Shown piece after piece: positions 26,027 through 33,408 of a stretch of DNA of 64,000 bases. This DNA comes from JAVBOW01 sp031549495. GTDB lineage: Bacteria; Bacteroidota; Bacteroidia; Bacteroidales; Rikenellaceae. Position 1 is the stretch's first letter. Each line of letters starts with the position of its first letter. The stretch spans positions 1 to 64,000 of the forward strand of contig JAVBPS010000001.1 of NCBI GenBank assembly GCA_031549495.1, in the 5' to 3' direction. Made by a program: the position numbers and the translations under genes. The notes under the pieces were generated by a model. That model did no database searches and was not told the origin of the DNA. It saw nothing but the letters and a program-made list of their open reading frames with translations.

Positions 26027-26152
26027 ATGCCATTCTTGCCGTAGCGTTCAGCCAAAGATGGTTGCCCTGCTGCGCAAGGCCGCCGAAGGCGCTTGTATAG
26101 CCTTGCGCAGCAGGGCAACCATCATTACCTTTGCGAAAGGCAGGAATGGCAT
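26027..26152. repeat. Nested inverted repeat
   Basis: Inner arms are perfect over 24 nt: GATGGTTGCCCTGCTGCGCA+AGGC at 26057-26080 and its complement at 26100-26123, with a 19-nt loop. Outer arms ATGCCATTCTTGCC (about 26027-26040) and GGCAGGAATGGCAT (26139-26152) pair with one mismatch. It looks like a MITE or a strongly folded leader. Its right side carries a plus-strand promoter. Confidence 0.9.
26103..26133 (+). promoter_or_regulatory. Promoter inside the nested repeat
   Basis: TTG (26103-26105), 20-nt spacer, TACCTTTG (26126-26133). Good match to the Bacteroidetes consensus; reads into a stretch without an annotated gene. Confidence 0.6.
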
Positions 26153-26331
26153 TGTCACCCTCAAACTGACCGGGGTTATCATACACACAAGGAGGGAAGA
26201 AAAATCATTGTCGATACAGAAATACTGTTGAGGCTAATGAATCTGGCTAATCAGCCTTCCGGAAAGCATCCCCGAAGAAAGAAAAACACCCAAAACAACA
26301 GCTAAATGGGTGTCGTTTTGGGTGTATTTTT
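26140..26331 (+). ncRNA. Candidate small transcript (about 190 nt)
   Basis: Bounded by the promoter at 26103-26133 and a strong terminator at 26286-26331. It contains AAGGAGGG at about 26190 but no good ATG at normal spacing; an in-frame ATG at about 26238 would give a basic peptide of about 22 residues (MNLANQPSGKHPRRKKNTQN...). So this is either an sRNA or a small-peptide mRNA. No family recognised. Confidence 0.4.
26286..26331 (+). terminator. Intrinsic terminator
   Basis: Stem ACACCCAAAAC/GTTTTGGGTGT (26286-26296, 26315-26325), then ATTTTT. Confidence 0.88.
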
Positions 26332-26360
26332 GACAACTAATTGATTTTCAGTTGTCTTTG

Positions 26361-26447
26361 CGGAGAAAGAGGGATTCGAACCCTCGGAACCCCGGAGGGT
26401 TCAACGGTTTTCGAGACCGCCCCGATCGACCACTCCGGCATCTCTCC
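26361..26447 (-). tRNA. tRNA-Ser (anticodon CGA)
   Basis: 87 nt on the minus strand. Acceptor GGAGAGA pairs with TTTCTCC (one wobble) and the discriminator is G. Anticodon stem GCGGT/ACCGT with loop CTCGAAA, anticodon CGA, decoding UCG. A long variable arm (about AACCCTCCGGGGTT) is typical of class II tRNA-Ser. The T arm GAGGGTTCGAATCCCTC is intact. CCA is not encoded; the next bases are CAAAG. Confidence 0.97.
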
Positions 26448-26559
26448 AAACAGGTCGCAAAGGTAATAATTATTTTTACTTTTCCGAATTTTGGCGGGAA
26501 GTTTTTTAGTCTTATACAAAAAATCCGCAGGCAAAACCGCCGAACCGGAAAAATCCCCT

Positions 26560-27330
26560 TTATAAAACTACCGCCGTACCGCCATACCCTTCCGCGGCGA
26601 TCTTCTCGGCCGAGCAGATCACCACACGCTTTACCCCTTCACGTAACGACCGGAACGCATTGTCCAGCTTGGGTAGCATGCCCGCCGCCACTACGCCGCG
26701 CTCTTTCAGGGTGGCATAATAGTCGGGGTTGATCTGGGGAATGACAGAGGCATCGTCCTCCACATCCATCAGGACACCTTGCTTCTCAAAACAATAGACC
26801 AATTCCACCTCCGTCACGGCAGCCATCGCCCCGGCAAGTGCAGAGGCTACCGTGTCGGCGTTCGTGTTGAGCACGCCGCCCTGGCCGTCGTAGGTGATCG
26901 GCGCGACCACGAGCGTGTAACCTTCGGCGGAAAGCCTGGCGATGAGCCCGGTATTGACCTTTTCAGGGTCGCCGACGAAACCGTAGTCGATCGGCTCGGG
27001 ATTGCGGCGGCGCGAGGTGATCAGCGTCCCGTCCGCACCGCACAGGCCGATGGCATTGCATCCGGCGGCCTGTAATTTAGCGACGATTGTTTTGTTGATA
27101 ACTCCGGCGTAGACCATCGTCACCACCTTCAGGGTTTCGGCATCGGTAACGCGGCGTCCGTCAATCATTTGCGTCTGTATGCCGAGCGACTGCGAGATCG
27201 TCGTGGCGACCTTGCCGCCGCCGTGGACCAACACTTTATCACCAGGCAATGTGGATAAGTCGGCCAGGAATCGATCCAATTTCGCCGGGTTATCCACAAT
27301 ATTTCCTCCGATTTTGATAATTTTCAACAT
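26560..27330 (-). CDS. argB: N-acyl(acetyl/succinyl)glutamate kinase
   Basis: 256 residues. Amino-acid kinase fold with IIKIGGNIVDN, KVLVHGGGKVATTISQSLGI, IDGRRVTDAETLKVV, AIGLCGADGTLITSRRR, GGVLNTNADTVASALAGAMA and MLPKLDNAFRSLREG. It phosphorylates N-acylglutamate, the second step of arginine synthesis. In Bacteroides fragilis the pathway uses N-succinyl intermediates, so the natural substrate may be N-succinylglutamate. Last gene of the minus-strand arginine cluster; a palindromic repeat separates it from argD. Confidence 0.95.
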   Translation of the reverse strand: MLKIIKIGGNIVDNPAKLDRFLADLSTLPGDKVLVHGGGKVATTISQSLGIQTQMIDGRRVTDAETLKVVTMVYAGVINKTIVAKLQAAGCNAIGLCGADGTLITSRRRNPEPIDYGFVGDPEKVNTGLIARLSAEGYTLVVAPITYDGQGGVLNTNADTVASALAGAMAAVTEVELVYCFEKQGVLMDVEDDASVIPQINPDYYATLKERGVVAAGMLPKLDNAFRSLREGVKRVVICSAEKIAAEGYGGTAVVL

Positions 27331-27368
27331 GCTATCGACAGGTTATTAACAATGACTCCTTTCTCGGA

Positions 27369-27460
27369 TTTGTCATTCTGAACGAAGTGAAGAATCTTGG
27401 TCGGAATGGTTTGCAGAACACAGCCCGGCCAAGATTCTTCACTTCGTTCAGAATGACAAA
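27369..27460. repeat. Family A palindrome, copy 4
   Basis: Arms 27369-27404 and 27425-27460 (36 nt, one mismatch); variable part CTGAACGAAGTGAAG. It lies between argD and argB in the same direction. Confidence 0.93.
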
Positions 27461-27482
27461 ACAGGCTTTAGGTGTAATCCAT

Positions 27483-28613
27483 TCACAATAATTTTTCGAA
27501 CGAAGCCAGGAACCGGTCTGCATTCGCCCGTGTAAGGCTCAGCGCCGGCAGCAGACGAATCACTGTTTTGCCCGACGATCCCACGAAAATATGCTCTTCA
27601 TGCAGAAGCCGCTGGCGGACGGGGGCGCTGTCGCCCTCCAGTTCGATGCCGATCATCAGGCCGCGGCCGCGCACCTCTTTGATCGGGCCGGACATCGCGC
27701 GCAGGCGTTCCATGAGGTACTCCCCCACTTCGCCGGCACTGGCCACAAGATTCTCTTTTTCCATCGTTTCCGCCACGGCGGTCATCGCCACGCAGGCCAG
27801 TTGGTTGCCGCCGAACGTCGTGCCCAACATGCTGTATTTCGGAGCGATCTGAGGCGTAATGGCAATCGCTCCGACCGGAAAACCGTTGCCGATCCCCTTG
27901 GCCATTGTGTAAATATCGGCGTCGACACCCGCCCAATCGAGCGTGTAGTATTTTCCACTCCGGCCGCATCCGCACTGGATCTCATCGGCGATGAAAACAG
28001 CCCCGTGAGCATCGCACAGGCGGCGTATCGCCTGCAGGAACTCGCGGCTGGCGACCTTGATCCCGCCCACGCCCTGGATGCACTCGATGATCACGGACGA
28101 GATCTCCCCACCTTGTTCGGCAAAGAGTTTTTCGAGGGCCGCCACATCGTTGAACGGCAGGAAGATCACGTTCTCCGTTTGGTTCACCGGGGCGACGATC
28201 GAAGGATTGTCCGTGCAGGCCACGGCCAGCGAGGTGCGCCCGTGGAACGCGCCCGTAAACGCGACCACTTTGCGGCGGCCGTTATGGAACGAGGCGAGTT
28301 TCAACGCGTTTTCATTCGCCTCCGCGCCCGAGTTGATCAGGAACAGCTGGTAGTCGTCCTTGCCGGAAATCTTTCCGAATTTTTCGGCCAAAATCCGCTG
28401 CTGCTTGATGATCACCGAATTGGAATAGAAGCCGATACGATTCAACTGCCCGGTCACCGCGCCGACATACGCCGGATGGGTGTGGCCGATCGAGATCACG
28501 GCGTGACCGCCGTACATATCGAGGTACTCGGTACCTTTGTCATCCCAGACATGCGAGCCTTCGGCCTTTACGATCGAGATGTTATGCAGGGGATAAACAT
28601 CGAATAATTTCAT
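27483..28613 (-). CDS. argD: Acetyl/succinylornithine aminotransferase
   Basis: 376 residues from the ATG at 28613 (MKLFDVYPLHNISIVK); an ATG at 28625 lies inside a palindromic repeat and is rejected. Class III PLP aminotransferase: INSGAEANENALKLA, FTGAFHGRTSLAVA, VFIADEIQCGCGRSGKY, PLP lysine in YTMAKGIGNGFPVGA, and GTTFGGNQLACVA. It converts N-acylglutamate semialdehyde to N-acylornithine. Confidence 0.95.
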   Translation of the reverse strand: MKLFDVYPLHNISIVKAEGSHVWDDKGTEYLDMYGGHAVISIGHTHPAYVGAVTGQLNRIGFYSNSVIIKQQRILAEKFGKISGKDDYQLFLINSGAEANENALKLASFHNGRRKVVAFTGAFHGRTSLAVACTDNPSIVAPVNQTENVIFLPFNDVAALEKLFAEQGGEISSVIIECIQGVGGIKVASREFLQAIRRLCDAHGAVFIADEIQCGCGRSGKYYTLDWAGVDADIYTMAKGIGNGFPVGAIAITPQIAPKYSMLGTTFGGNQLACVAMTAVAETMEKENLVASAGEVGEYLMERLRAMSGPIKEVRGRGLMIGIELEGDSAPVRQRLLHEEHIFVGSSGKTVIRLLPALSLTRANADRFLASFEKLL

Positions 28614-28616
28614 GAT

Positions 28617-28691
28617 TTTTGTCATTTTGAACGCAGCGAAGAATCTCAGACAGCCGTTTTGAGATTCTTCGCTTCGCTCAGAATGACAAAA
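28617..28691. repeat. Family A palindrome, copy 5
   Basis: Arms 28617-28648 and 28660-28691 (32 nt with about four mismatches), the most diverged copy by arm pairing. It lies between argC and argD. Confidence 0.88.
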
Positions 28692-28718
28692 CAGTCAGAA
28701 GATTCCGCTGCGCCCGGG

Positions 28719-29738
28719 TTAAAATGCTGCTGCCTTCAGCCGCAGGCCGGCCCGCTCGTCGAGCCCGAACATGAGGTTCATGTTCTGGACGGCCTGGCCG
28801 CTCGCGCCTTTCAGCAGGTTATCTATTACGCTCGTTACAAGTAGCTTGTCGCCGTGTTTCTCCAAGGCGATCAGGCATTTATTCGTATTGACGACTTGTT
28901 TGAGATCCACGCCGCGCGGCGAAACAAACGTAAACGCCGCATCGCCGTAAAAATCGTTGTACAGTTCCCGCGCCTGCTCCTCTGTAAGCGCGCAGTCGGT
29001 ATAGATCGAAGCGATGATCCCGCGGGTGAAATCGCCGCGATAAGGAATGAAATTCAGCGTCGCGTCCATTGTGGGCATGAGCGCGTGCAGGCTCTCCCCG
29101 ATCTCATGAAGATGCTGGTGCTCAAAGGCCTTATAGGTCGACATATTGTTGGCGCGCCACGAAAAATGGGAGGTCGGGGCCAACTTCTGCCCCGCTCCGG
29201 TCGAGCCGGTGACAGCCGAAATATGCGCATCCGATTGCAACAGTCCGGCCTTCGCCAGCGGCAATAATCCGAGTTGAATGCAAGTCGCGAAACATCCCGG
29301 ATTGGCGATATTCGAAGCCGTTGCGATCCGTTCGCGACTAAGCTCCGGCAAGCCATAGACGAATTTACGACCCCCGATCGAGGATTTTTCCGAAAGGCGG
29401 AAATCCTGGCTCAGGTCGATCACCTTCACATGCGCGGGCACCTGATTTTGCTCCATGAACTTGCGCGCATCGCCATGTCCCACGCACAAAAACAGCACAT
29501 CCACATCGTAATCCAACTCGGAAGCGAACCGCATCTGCGTGTCCCCCACCAGGTCCGCATGCACGTCCGAGAGCAGGTTTCCCGCATTGCTGGTGCTGTG
29601 CACGAACCGGATCTCGGCGTCGGGATGGTTCACGAGCAGCCGGATGGCCTCGCCGCCCGTGTAGCCCGCCCCGCCGACGATGCCGACGGCTATCTTAGAG
29701 GTTGTTTGGATTTTCACATCGAAGCGATTATTGTTCAT
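28719..29738 (-). CDS. argC: N-acyl-gamma-glutamyl-phosphate reductase
   Basis: 339 residues from the ATG at 29738 (MNNNRFDVKIQTTSK), placed before the Rossmann motif AVGIVGGAGYTGGEAIRLLV; the upstream extension to 29849 crosses a hairpin. The active-site Cys is in ASNIANPGCFATCIQLGLLP. Further motifs are SAVTGSTGAGQKLAPTSHF and IPYRGDFTRGIIASIYTDC. NADPH-dependent reduction of N-acylglutamyl phosphate, third step of arginine synthesis. Confidence 0.95.
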   Translation of the reverse strand: MNNNRFDVKIQTTSKIAVGIVGGAGYTGGEAIRLLVNHPDAEIRFVHSTSNAGNLLSDVHADLVGDTQMRFASELDYDVDVLFLCVGHGDARKFMEQNQVPAHVKVIDLSQDFRLSEKSSIGGRKFVYGLPELSRERIATASNIANPGCFATCIQLGLLPLAKAGLLQSDAHISAVTGSTGAGQKLAPTSHFSWRANNMSTYKAFEHQHLHEIGESLHALMPTMDATLNFIPYRGDFTRGIIASIYTDCALTEEQARELYNDFYGDAAFTFVSPRGVDLKQVVNTNKCLIALEKHGDKLLVTSVIDNLLKGASGQAVQNMNLMFGLDERAGLRLKAAAF

Positions 29739-29748
29739 TTTCGAGCAG

Positions 29749-29808
29749 TTTTTTACGCCGATTGGAGGAGCATATCGGGAATATGTAACGATAATCGGCG
29801 TGAAAAAA
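29749..29808. repeat. Hairpin between argG and argC
   Basis: Arms TTTTTTACGCCGATT (29749-29763) and AATCGGCGTGAAAAAA (29793-29808, one bulge), with an inner CATAT/ATATG stem in the loop. On the minus strand the stem is followed by a run of T only as part of the arm, so it may act as a weak attenuator or RNA-processing site ahead of argC. Confidence 0.8.
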
Positions 29809-29857
29809 TGCCGAAAAGGGGCAAGAAGCGCGAAGGTGCGAAATTCCAAACAACCTC

Positions 29858-31054
29858 TTACTCCGCTTCATCGGGATTGACTTTATAGTAGATTTTGTTC
29901 TGGTTGCCGAAGATGCGGCCGAAACCTTTCACGTCGTCGCTCGACCAGTCGTTCATCGTCTCGCCGTAGGCGCCGAATTTCGTGTTCATCAAATCGTGCG
30001 TGCTCTTTATACCCACCACCACGAAGCGGTAGGGATGCAGCTCGACGATCACATCGCCCGTCACCGTGCGCTGGCTGTTTTCCAACATCGCCTCCATGTC
30101 GCGCATCACGGGATCGTAATACTGCCCCTCGTGCAGGTGGTTGCCGTAAAAAGCCGAGATCTGGTCTTTCCAGAAAAGCTGCCACTTGGTAAGCGTGTGT
30201 TTTTCAAGCATGTGGTGCGCCTTGATGATGATCATCGGAGCGGCGGCCTCGAAGCCCACGCGGCCCTTGATGCCGATGATCGTATCGCCCACGTGCATGT
30301 CGCGGCCGATGGCGTAAGGCGACGCGATGGCCTGTAGGGCCTGGATCGCGGCGATGTGGTCGACGAATTTCACGCCGTCCACACCCGCCAGTTCACCATG
30401 CGAAAAGGTGAGCGTCACCGTACGCGGCAGGGTCTGCTCCAACTGTGACGGATAGGCCGCCTCGGGCAGCGTCTTGTCCGAAGTGAGCGTCTCTTTGCCA
30501 CCGACAGAAGTACCCCAGATACCCTGGTTGATCGAATATTCGGCCTTCTTGAAATCGAAATCCACCCCGGCTCCGCGCAAGTAGTTGATCTCCTCCTCGC
30601 GCGAAAGGCGTTTCTCGCGGATCAGGGCCAGCACCTCGATCTCGGGGGCGATAATATTGAATATCATATCGAAACGCACCTGGTCGTTGCCCGCGCCCGT
30701 GCTGCCGTGGCAGAGGTAGTCGGCGCCGATCTCACGGGCGTAACGGGCGATGGCCGTGGCCTGCGAGATGCGCTCCGAGCTTACCGAGATGGGATAGGTC
30801 GAGTTTTTGAGCACGTTGCCGAAGATCATGTATTTGATGGCGCGCTCATAGTAGTCCTGCGTAACATCCAGGGCCACATAGCTTTTCACCCCCAACGCCC
30901 AAGCCCTCTCCTCGATGCGCAGCAACTCCTCGGGCGAGAAACCGCCCGTATTGGCCAGGGCCGCATGTACTTCCAGGCCCATTTCTTTGGAGAGGAAGAT
31001 CGCGCAATAGGAGGTGTCCAAACCGCCGCTGAATGCCAGACAAACTTTTTTCAT
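29858..31054 (-). CDS. argG: Argininosuccinate synthase
   Basis: 398 residues. ATP pyrophosphatase motif LAFSGGLDTSYCAIFL at the N-terminus, then AIARYAREIGADYLCHGSTG, GAGNDQVRFD, YSINQGIWGTSVGGKET, and IGIKGRVGFEAAAPMIIIKA. It condenses citrulline and aspartate. Second gene of the cluster; a palindromic repeat lies between the GNAT gene and this one. Confidence 0.97.
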   Translation of the reverse strand: MKKVCLAFSGGLDTSYCAIFLSKEMGLEVHAALANTGGFSPEELLRIEERAWALGVKSYVALDVTQDYYERAIKYMIFGNVLKNSTYPISVSSERISQATAIARYAREIGADYLCHGSTGAGNDQVRFDMIFNIIAPEIEVLALIREKRLSREEEINYLRGAGVDFDFKKAEYSINQGIWGTSVGGKETLTSDKTLPEAAYPSQLEQTLPRTVTLTFSHGELAGVDGVKFVDHIAAIQALQAIASPYAIGRDMHVGDTIIGIKGRVGFEAAAPMIIIKAHHMLEKHTLTKWQLFWKDQISAFYGNHLHEGQYYDPVMRDMEAMLENSQRTVTGDVIVELHPYRFVVVGIKSTHDLMNTKFGAYGETMNDWSSDDVKGFGRIFGNQNKIYYKVNPDEAE

Positions 31055-31088
31055 GATGATATGTTTTATTTAAATTTTCATTCTACTC

Positions 31089-31159
31089 CGTCATTCCGAG
31101 CGAAGCCGAGGAATCTCAAACCGTTATTCTGAGATTCCTCGACTTCGCTCGGAATGACG
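31089..31159. repeat. Family A palindrome, copy 6
   Basis: Arms 31089-31118 and 31130-31159 (30 nt, one mismatch); variant CCGAGCGAAGCCGAGGAATC, an insertion variant relative to most copies. Between the GNAT gene and argG. Confidence 0.92.
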
Positions 31160-31168
31160 AAAACTGAT

Positions 31169-31747
31169 TTACAGATTATCTTCAGCACGCTCCACGCGGG
31201 GCGTATCGATCTCGGGATCGAAAAGCATCGCCGTACAGAGGCAATTCTTTCGCTCTTTGCTCTGCAAGATAGGAAAATTGACGCAGTTTTCGCAACCGCG
31301 CCAGAACGATTCATCGTCCGTCAGTTCGGAATAGGTCACCGGACGGTAGCCCAGTTCGGAGTTGATCTTCATCACCGCCAGGCCGGTGGTCAGGCCGAAG
31401 AGCTTCGCCCCCTGAAATTTTTCCAACGAGAGGAAGAACGTCTTGGTCTTGATCGCTTTAGCCAGGCCGATACGGCGGAATTCAGGGCTGATGATCAGGC
31501 CCGAGTTGGCTACGTAATGGCCGTGGCCCCACGATTCGATATAGCTGAAACCGGCCCAGCGCCCATCCTTATGAAAGGCGATAACGGCCTTGCCCTCACG
31601 CATTTTAGCGGCTACATACTCCGCCGATCGTCGGGCGATACCGGTGCCGCGAGCCTTGGCCGAGCTGGCCATTTCATCACAAATCTCCTGCGCGAACGAG
31701 GTATCCTCCGGCGTGGCCACCCTGACCACAAAATCGTCGATCGTCAT
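31169..31747 (-). CDS. GNAT acyltransferase at the head of the arginine cluster
   Basis: 192 residues. GNAT fold with the acetyl-CoA loop LIISPEFRRIGLAKAIK around residues 83-99 and beta-strand AVIAFHKDGRWAGFSYIE. The C-terminus has several Cys (RGCENCVNFP, KNCLCTAMLF). I infer glutamate N-acyl(acetyl or succinyl)transferase, an ArgA substitute, because it is the first gene of the argG-argC-argD-argB cluster and neither argJ nor argA is present in the window. The substrate is not proven by sequence. Confidence 0.75.
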   Translation of the reverse strand: MTIDDFVVRVATPEDTSFAQEICDEMASSAKARGTGIARRSAEYVAAKMREGKAVIAFHKDGRWAGFSYIESWGHGHYVANSGLIISPEFRRIGLAKAIKTKTFFLSLEKFQGAKLFGLTTGLAVMKINSELGYRPVTYSELTDDESFWRGCENCVNFPILQSKERKNCLCTAMLFDPEIDTPRVERAEDNL

Positions 31748-31783
31748 TTTTCAGTTAACGGGCTAAAATTCAACCAATTAAAT

Positions 31784-31820
31784 CGAAGCGTATTCGCTTC
31801 GTTTATGAACGGCAAAATTA
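31784..31820 (-). promoter_or_regulatory. Promoter and palindromic site of the arginine cluster
   Basis: Minus strand -7 element TAATTTTG (31820-31813). Just downstream is CGAAGCG-tatt-CGCTTCG (31784-31801), which would lie at or right after the transcription start and could be an operator. The repressor is unknown. Confidence 0.45.
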
Positions 31821-31887
31821 TAAAAAATAGTATAACAAATAACAATTCGTCCGTTTTTTTACGGAATTACTCCTTTGTGTGCTGTTC

Positions 31888-31958
31888 TTGTCATGCTGAA
31901 CGCAGTGAAGAATCTCAGAAAGACGTTCTGAGATTCTTCACTGCGTTCAGCATGACAA
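31888..31958. repeat. Family A palindrome, copy 7
   Basis: Perfect 33-nt arms (31888-31920, 31926-31958), 5-nt loop. Core TCATGCTGAACGCAGTGAAG; note CATGC here where other copies have CATTC, matched by GCATG in the other arm. Confidence 0.95.
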
Positions 31959-31978
31959 ACACCAACATATTCATCCGA

Positions 31979-32797
31979 TTAAAGCAACGTTTCTGCGGAC
32001 AACGAAGGCAGGACGGCTGCGATTTTTTCAGCGAACAAACTAAAATACAATACACCCGAACAGCCGTAAAGACTCACCGCACCTTGCGGGGTGATCATAA
32101 AAACCTCATCGAAAGCGGCAAGCTCGCCCTGTACCACCTCGCGCTGGTCGACCGAGACGCTAAGACGCTTCAAGGCGGCCAGTCCCAACCGGCGCGGCAC
32201 ACTGTCCTGCGCCCCGGACGCGCGCGATGGGGTACAGACCCGTCCGCCGCTCACGCAGAACAAGGGATACTCCCCCGCCCCACCCTCAGACGAAACGCCG
32301 CTCCCCTCGTCGCACCACACCTCATAGGCCGCTCCCGTGACCGCACCCCGGACGACATGCACCGCCGCCCCGGCCTGCTCGCGGCGCACATACCGCCCGG
32401 CATAGCAGGCATTGATCCGGGATGTCGTACAGGGCCATTCAGAAAGAAAACTTTCATATTCCGTCACGGCCGCGGCCGGACGCGTATGCCAAAGCACATA
32501 GCGCGGATAAAGCAAACGGCCGCACACCTCCAGCGACAATTTCACGCCGGGCGTAGCCGGCGCATCTTCCCGCCATCCAGGCGTAAGATTCATTTCCAGC
32601 AAAACTCCCCCTTTCGCAAAGCCACGCTCCGCAAGCAACCTGCGGAGATCATCCAGCAACCGCTCGTCATCCAGCCCCGCGTCGACGCCGTAAAGCGCAA
32701 AGAAAGCCTCACGCGCGATGTCGGCATGCGCCGCCAGGTGCAGCGGCCAACCATCCACGGCGGCGATGAGCTGGTAAACGGAATTGACGTGCGTCAT
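31979..32797 (-). CDS. Class IV aminotransferase-like protein (degenerate)
   Basis: 272 residues. The layout recalls PLP fold-type IV enzymes (aminodeoxychorismate lyase/BCAT): PLHLAAHADIAREAFFALYG at the N-terminus, LDDERLLDDLRRLLAERG, SRINACYAGRYVRRE, and a C-terminal LKRLSVSVDQREV plus AFDEVFMITPQGAVSL. I could not place the PLP lysine with its usual context, so it may be divergent or inactive. It overlaps the rhomboid gene by ATGA and is the last gene of holA-rhomboid-this gene. Confidence 0.5.
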   Translation of the reverse strand: MTHVNSVYQLIAAVDGWPLHLAAHADIAREAFFALYGVDAGLDDERLLDDLRRLLAERGFAKGGVLLEMNLTPGWREDAPATPGVKLSLEVCGRLLYPRYVLWHTRPAAAVTEYESFLSEWPCTTSRINACYAGRYVRREQAGAAVHVVRGAVTGAAYEVWCDEGSGVSSEGGAGEYPLFCVSGGRVCTPSRASGAQDSVPRRLGLAALKRLSVSVDQREVVQGELAAFDEVFMITPQGAVSLYGCSGVLYFSLFAEKIAAVLPSLSAETLL

Positions 32798-33408
32798 TTC
32801 GAGAAACCGTCAAAAAAGGTATGGATCAGCATCGGATCGATCAGCAGCGGGAAAATAAATCCGAACAGCGCCCCGAACAGGTGGGCGTAATGGTTCACAT
32901 TATCCTTCTGCCGCCCGGCCATATAGCGCTCATAGAGCAGGTAGAGCACCCCAAAAATGATTGCGGGTATCGGGATGATCCCGAAAAAAAGGAGCTTATT
33001 GAGCGGCGAAAGAAAAATCGAGCAGAAGATCACGGCGCAGACCGCACCCGAAGCCCCTACGGACAGATAATGCAACGTATTGCGCCGTTTGATCAGGTCA
33101 TAAACCGTCCCGGCAAGCATCCCGCCGAAATACAACAGCAGGAACGTGAGCGTCGCATTGCCGAGCACCCCACCCCGCTCCATCGCCTTGAACCACGTCT
33201 CGACGACACTGCCGAAAGAGTACAGCACGAACATATTCACCAGCAGGTGCATCACGTCGGCATGCACGAATCCGTGCGTGACCACCCGGTACCACTGCCG
33301 TTTGTGCCACACCGCCCACGGGTCGAGGGCCAATGCGTCGAACAGTTTGCGGCTGCGGAAACAGAGGATTGACACGAGAACCGTCACGAAGATCAGCACC
33401 AGCGTCAT
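32794..33408 (-). CDS. Rhomboid-family intramembrane serine protease
   Basis: 204 residues, six predicted transmembrane helices. Conserved HGFVHADVMHLLVNMFVLYS (the rhomboid H-x4-H-x3-N region), nucleophile serine in LSVGASGAVCAVIF, and catalytic histidine in NHYAHLFGALFGF. It cleaves membrane proteins within the bilayer; target unknown. ATGA overlaps on both sides show translational coupling with holA upstream and the class IV-like gene downstream. Confidence 0.93.
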   Translation of the reverse strand: MTLVLIFVTVLVSILCFRSRKLFDALALDPWAVWHKRQWYRVVTHGFVHADVMHLLVNMFVLYSFGSVVETWFKAMERGGVLGNATLTFLLLYFGGMLAGTVYDLIKRRNTLHYLSVGASGAVCAVIFCSIFLSPLNKLLFFGIIPIPAIIFGVLYLLYERYMAGRQKDNVNHYAHLFGALFGFIFPLLIDPMLIHTFFDGFSK

